Assembly (NCBI RefSeq): GCF_002915175.1 | Contig: NZ_NXEJ01000001.1 | Location: forward strand, 390,143 to 454,142 | DNA from: Agrobacterium rosae | GTDB taxonomy: Bacteria; Pseudomonadota; Alphaproteobacteria; Rhizobiales; Rhizobiaceae | DNA: 64,000 nucleotides | Reading direction: 5' to 3' | In this document: one piece after another, positions 61,059 through 64,000 of the stretch | Numbering within the stretch: the stretch's first letter is position 1 | Layout of the letters: every line of letters starts with the position of its first letter | Translations under genes and position numbers: made by a program | The notes under the pieces: generated by a model | Seen by the model: the letters and a program-made list of their open reading frames with translations, nothing else | Told to the model about the DNA's origin: nothing | The model's database searches: none

Positions 61059-61445
61059 ATGGGTGACAGAAACTACAAATGGTATGTCGCAGGGAGCGTC
61101 GATGCTGAAATATTCACAAGCCAAAGCGACACGCGCGAAGATGCGCTGGCGCAGGCAAAATCAGAATACGGCGACGATCCGTTCGTCCTGATAGAAGCTG
61201 ATAAGTCAGTCGTGAAGCCAAATTTCGACGCGGACAATATCGTCTCTGAAATCATCGAAGAACTGGCTGAGAATAACTATGATTGCTGGGGTGACGATGG
61301 TGATGAAGGAGCGTGGGGCGACACCTCTTCGCTGGAGCGCGCGATAGAAAAGGCTGTCGCGGATTGGTTGACCGATGTTCCGCCAAAAACATTTTGCGTT
61401 GATCACTTCCGCAACACGGAATTCTTCAACGGCGCAACGGCCTAA
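61059..61445 (+). CDS. prophage hypothetical protein (128 aa)
   Basis: ATG 61059 (MGDRNYKWYVAGSVDAEIF) immediately follows the exonuclease stop. It has DTREDALAQAKSEYGDDPFVLIEADKSV, then an acidic stretch EELAENNYDCWGDDGDEGAWGD, then VADWLTDVPPKTFCVDHFRNTEFF. It has an acidic, DNA-mimic-like composition; the function is unknown. Confidence 0.6.
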   Translation: MGDRNYKWYVAGSVDAEIFTSQSDTREDALAQAKSEYGDDPFVLIEADKSVVKPNFDADNIVSEIIEELAENNYDCWGDDGDEGAWGDTSSLERAIEKAVADWLTDVPPKTFCVDHFRNTEFFNGATA

Positions 61446-61505
61446 CACCACCCTGCCTGCCGCTCACCACGGCAGGCACCACCACACATAACCGAGGAGA
61501 CACCC

Positions 61506-62558
61506 ATGCACCTTGTCATCCACAAGGAAGACCTGACGCGTGCGCTTGCTGCCACGACGAAGGTAGTCGAGAGCAGAGTTAGCATTCCCATCCTGTCGAG
61601 CGTTCAGCTCGCAGCAGCTGGCGACGGTCTCGCCATCACGGCCACCGACCTCGACATCATTGCTACCGCAGGCGTACCAGCCGAGGTCATCAAGCCAGGC
61701 AACATCTGCGTCAGCGCCAAGCTGCTCAACGACATCGCTCGAAAGGCAACCGGCGACATCACAATGACGCTCGACGACGACAAGCTTCTGGTGAAGTCTG
61801 GGCGTTCGCGATTCTCTCTCGCCACGTTGTCAGCAGAAGACTTTCCGACGCTCGGCGACGACAAGTTTGATGCTGAATTCGAGATCGATCTGGCTGCACT
61901 ATTTGCGCCGGTGTCGTTTGCGATTTCCAGCGAAGAGGCGCGCTATTACCTTCAGGGCGTATTCTTCAAGGGCGGCAAATCCGAAGCTGTCGCGACCGAT
62001 GGCCACCGTCTCGGCCGTCACTATGGCCCAGAGCTGCCAGCCTTCGAAGGCGTCATCGTTCCGCGCAAGACCGTCGGCCTACTGCCAAAGGGCAAAGTTC
62101 AGGTAGCAGTCAGTCCGCAGAAAATTCGCATCGTGTCGGACGACGTGCGCATCACATCAAAGCTGATCGATGGCACGTTTCCTGACTACGAGCGCGTTAT
62201 CCCCAAGAACAACGAACGCGTTGTGATCGTTGACCGCGACGCGCTGATGAAGGCGTCCGATCGCGTGTCGACGGTTTCCTTTGAAAAGGGACGCGCCGTG
62301 AAGTTCAGCATCGCGCCCGGTAGCATTGCACTTGCCGTGGCCGCTGGCGAGGCATCGGCGAATGACGAAGTCGAGGCAGAATACAGCGGCGAACCGATGG
62401 ATATCGGTTTCAACGCCGCCTATGTCCGCGACGTGCTGAACGTGTTGCCGTCTGGGCCGGTCAAGCTGGCCTTGCAGGATGGCGGCACGCCGGGGCTGAT
62501 CACGTCCGATGGCTTTGAGGGGCTTACGCTCGTTTGCATGCCTATGAGGGTGAGCTGA
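61506..62558 (+). CDS. dnaN: phage-encoded DNA polymerase III beta subunit (sliding clamp)
   Basis: A 350-aa beta clamp, slightly shorter than host clamps. It opens MHLVIHKEDLTRALAATTKVVESRVSIPILSSVQLAA, then GLAITATDLDIIATAGV, RFSLATLSAEDFPTL, AVATDGHRLGRHY, FPDYERVIPKNNERVVIVDRDALMKASDRV and the typical ending LVCMPMRVS. Three clamp domains are recognisable. A phage copy probably recruits or redirects replication proteins. The GAGGAGACACCC leader precedes the start. Confidence 0.9.
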   Translation: MHLVIHKEDLTRALAATTKVVESRVSIPILSSVQLAAAGDGLAITATDLDIIATAGVPAEVIKPGNICVSAKLLNDIARKATGDITMTLDDDKLLVKSGRSRFSLATLSAEDFPTLGDDKFDAEFEIDLAALFAPVSFAISSEEARYYLQGVFFKGGKSEAVATDGHRLGRHYGPELPAFEGVIVPRKTVGLLPKGKVQVAVSPQKIRIVSDDVRITSKLIDGTFPDYERVIPKNNERVVIVDRDALMKASDRVSTVSFEKGRAVKFSIAPGSIALAVAAGEASANDEVEAEYSGEPMDIGFNAAYVRDVLNVLPSGPVKLALQDGGTPGLITSDGFEGLTLVCMPMRVS

Positions 62559-62845
62559 TGGCCAAGTTCATGGTGAATTACACTTTCAGCGGTCGCGGTT
62601 GCGAGACGGTCGAGGCGGACACTCAAGAGGCTGCGGAAGCATTGGTTGAAGCGAAAATCAACCGTGACGACTACGAGCCAGATGCCGACGAGCTAGAGGT
62701 GGTCGACGTCAGTCTCTCTGAACTGCACCCCGTCACTCGCGATGGCAAAGAAATCTGGACCACATACATCAAGGCGAGTGATCAGCGCGGCCACCAGGCA
62801 GTCCTTTCGTCATCGCCACTATTTGCTTCTGGGATGGGGTCATAA
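62558..62845 (+). CDS. prophage hypothetical protein (95 aa)
   Basis: ATG overlaps the clamp stop (TGATG). MAKFMVNYTFSGRGCETVEADTQEAAEALVEAKINRDDYEPDADELEVVDVSL is an alpha-beta fold of a type frequent in phages (predicted small beta-barrel with helix). The stop overlaps the next ATG. The function is unknown. Confidence 0.55.
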   Translation: MAKFMVNYTFSGRGCETVEADTQEAAEALVEAKINRDDYEPDADELEVVDVSLSELHPVTRDGKEIWTTYIKASDQRGHQAVLSSSPLFASGMGS

Positions 62846-63774
62846 TGGCCCCACTACCCAAGCCAGAATCCAGCACAGTCAGAGCCATCTACGCCGCATA
62901 TGAAGCCGCAGCCTCGTCATGGGATAGCCTCGGCATATCCGTCGGCGAGGCCAACAATCCATGTGATCGCGCGCTTTGGTACGCCTTCCGATGGGCCTCG
63001 CCGCTTGAAAAACACCACGGTCGTCAGCTTCGATTGTTCGAAACCGGCAACATCGAGGAAGACCGGCTCGTTGCCGACCTGGAGCGCATTGGCGTCGATG
63101 TCTACGGGCAGCAGGACAAGATCAGGCTGGTGCAGGGCCACGTGCGCGGCAAGTGCGATGGCAAAGCCATTGGCGTCGTTGAGGCACCGAAGACTGAGCA
63201 CCTGCTTGAGTTCAAGTCCAGCAATGCGAAGGGCATGAAGGAGATCGTCAAGAAGGGCTGCAAGGAAGCCAAGCCGCTCCACTACGGTCAGTGCCAGCTC
63301 GGAATGCATGCCTTCGGGCTGTCGCGCTGCTTATACCTCGTCAGCTGCAAGGACGACGACAGTCTCTACGCCGAGCGCATCGAACACGATCCGGAGTTCT
63401 GCCTGCGCCTGCTCGCGCGGTTAGAGCGCGTCATCAATTCGCCGGAACCGCCGTCACGCATCAACGATGCGCCAGACTGGTTCGAGTGCATGTTTTGCAA
63501 GCACAAGCCTGTCTGCAAGGAGAACGCTTGGCCACGCGTAACATGCCGTTCCTGCATCCACTCCTCTCCAGAGATGGGCGGCGATGGTCACTGGTCATGC
63601 GCACGATGGGCTAAGCCGATTTCGTTCGACGAGCAGAAGGAAGGCTGCCCTACGCATCTCACGATCCCGGCTCTCGTGCCTGGCGAACAGACGGACTTCT
63701 CGGAAGAGGACGAGACAATCACTTACGTGCTGCGGGATGGCACAATTTACGTCGACGGCGCAACCCACGCCTGA
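62845..63774 (+). CDS. PD-(D/E)XK (Cas4/AddB-like) nuclease
   Basis: A 309-aa protein. The nuclease core is HVRGKCDGKAIGVVEAPKTEHLLEFKSSN, in which DG and EFK supply the catalytic Asp, Glu and Lys, followed by YGQCQLGMHAFGLSRCLYLVSCKDD. Cysteine motifs ECMFCKHKPVCKENAWPRVTCRSC, later WSC and GCPTH could bind an iron-sulfur cluster or zinc, as in Cas4-type exonucleases. It likely trims DNA ends during phage recombination with the Sak4 and DUF669 proteins. TAATG overlap with the preceding gene. Confidence 0.8.
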   Translation: MAPLPKPESSTVRAIYAAYEAAASSWDSLGISVGEANNPCDRALWYAFRWASPLEKHHGRQLRLFETGNIEEDRLVADLERIGVDVYGQQDKIRLVQGHVRGKCDGKAIGVVEAPKTEHLLEFKSSNAKGMKEIVKKGCKEAKPLHYGQCQLGMHAFGLSRCLYLVSCKDDDSLYAERIEHDPEFCLRLLARLERVINSPEPPSRINDAPDWFECMFCKHKPVCKENAWPRVTCRSCIHSSPEMGGDGHWSCARWAKPISFDEQKEGCPTHLTIPALVPGEQTDFSEEDETITYVLRDGTIYVDGATHA

Positions 63775-63795
63775 CCACACCACAAGGAGACCAGT

Positions 63796-64000
63796 ATGCC
63801 ACCCATTGCGGCGAACGATAATCACCCGCGACCAGACGGATTCGACGCTGCATTGGAAAAGCAGCTGCCGGTCCTGCGTCGCTACGCCAGACGACTTGCT
63901 AAGACCAACGATGCCGCCGAGGAGCTTCTGCATGAGGCTGTCGCAGATATCCTGCGCCGCGCTCACACCTGCCGAATGGAGACATTCAAGACGTGGTCGA
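63796..64000 (+). CDS. sigma-70-like protein, partial (runs off the window)
   Basis: ATG 63796 follows ACCACACCACAAGGAGACC. The protein starts MPPIAANDNHPRPDGFD, then LEKQLPVLRRYARRLAKTNDAAEELLHEAVADILRRAHT, which is region 2 of ECF/sigma-like factors (core-binding helix, D-A-E-E-L pattern). The rest lies beyond 64000. It may be a late-gene activator. The short N-terminal ANDN motif is shared with other prophage proteins. Confidence 0.65.
   Translation, partial: MPPIAANDNHPRPDGFDAALEKQLPVLRRYARRLAKTNDAAEELLHEAVADILRRAHTCRMETFKTWS

Noticed and set aside
1-64000. CRISPR array
   Set aside because: No set of short direct repeats with regular unique spacers was seen on either strand; the repeated sequences present are palindromic intergenic elements or phage leaders.

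Overview
The window looks like a chromosomal segment of an alphaproteobacterium of the Agrobacterium/Rhizobium group. The evidence is a podJ-type polarity gene with a TTAA-N7-TTAA (CtrA-type) box and GANTC sites in its upstream region, a BA14K-family protein, the Lhr-like helicase/PdeM pair, many rhizobial-style palindromic intergenic repeats, and a moderately GC-rich core flanked by AT-richer accessory DNA. Species assignment is inference; no database was searched.

Layout. (1) About 1-20.8 kb is a genomic island rich in probable anti-phage or conflict genes. It holds a tandem-HTH regulator divergent from a translationally coupled three-gene operon ending in a soluble FtsH-like AAA+ metalloprotease (0.8-4.0 kb), and a likely ABC-three-component (ABC-3C) system (4.1-7.3 kb). 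It also holds a 1451-aa NACHT-type STAND NTPase with a probable C-terminal PD-(D/E)XK nuclease (7.4-11.8 kb), a Septu-like ATPase plus HNH pair (11.9-14.1 kb), a large serine recombinase whose 3' end runs into a tRNA-Arg(CCG) 3' fragment (16.3-18.1 kb), and a RelA/SpoT-domain protein (18.2-19.3 kb). A tRNA-Gly(CCC) 3' fragment (19.55 kb) and a decayed gene with two in-frame ochre codons follow. The island ends inside a chimeric gene in which a resolvase N-terminus is fused in frame to an autotransporter (20.6-22.0 kb).

(2) About 20.8-51 kb is ordinary chromosome. It includes an autotransporter barrel, BA14K protein, membrane GT2 glycosyltransferase, periplasmic binding protein, S24 repressor, NarL-type regulator, DUF952-pyrD, CAP-domain lipoprotein, a TPR methyltransferase, tandem YitT-family membrane proteins and the DNA-damage helicase/PdeM pair. 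A 2-kb repeat-filled gap, a TIGR02186/TSUP pair and podJ follow. A beta-oxidation cluster (acyl-CoA dehydrogenase, thiolase, small membrane protein, FadJ-like multienzyme) and an intact tRNA-Phe complete it.

(3) About 51 kb to the right edge is the left part of a temperate prophage integrated at the tRNA-Phe 3' end. A leftward int/xis operon and a CI-like cleavable repressor with operators on both sides come first, then a second repressor whose S24 catalytic residues are replaced and which has its own operator palindromes. The rightward early operon encodes a Sak4-like ATPase, a DUF669 protein, an acyl carrier protein, an amber-interrupted exonuclease, a sliding clamp, a Cas4-like nuclease and a sigma-like protein cut by the window edge. 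Many genes are joined by ATGA overlaps, and new translation units begin after a recurrent ACCACA...GGAGAC leader. The other prophage end lies outside the window.
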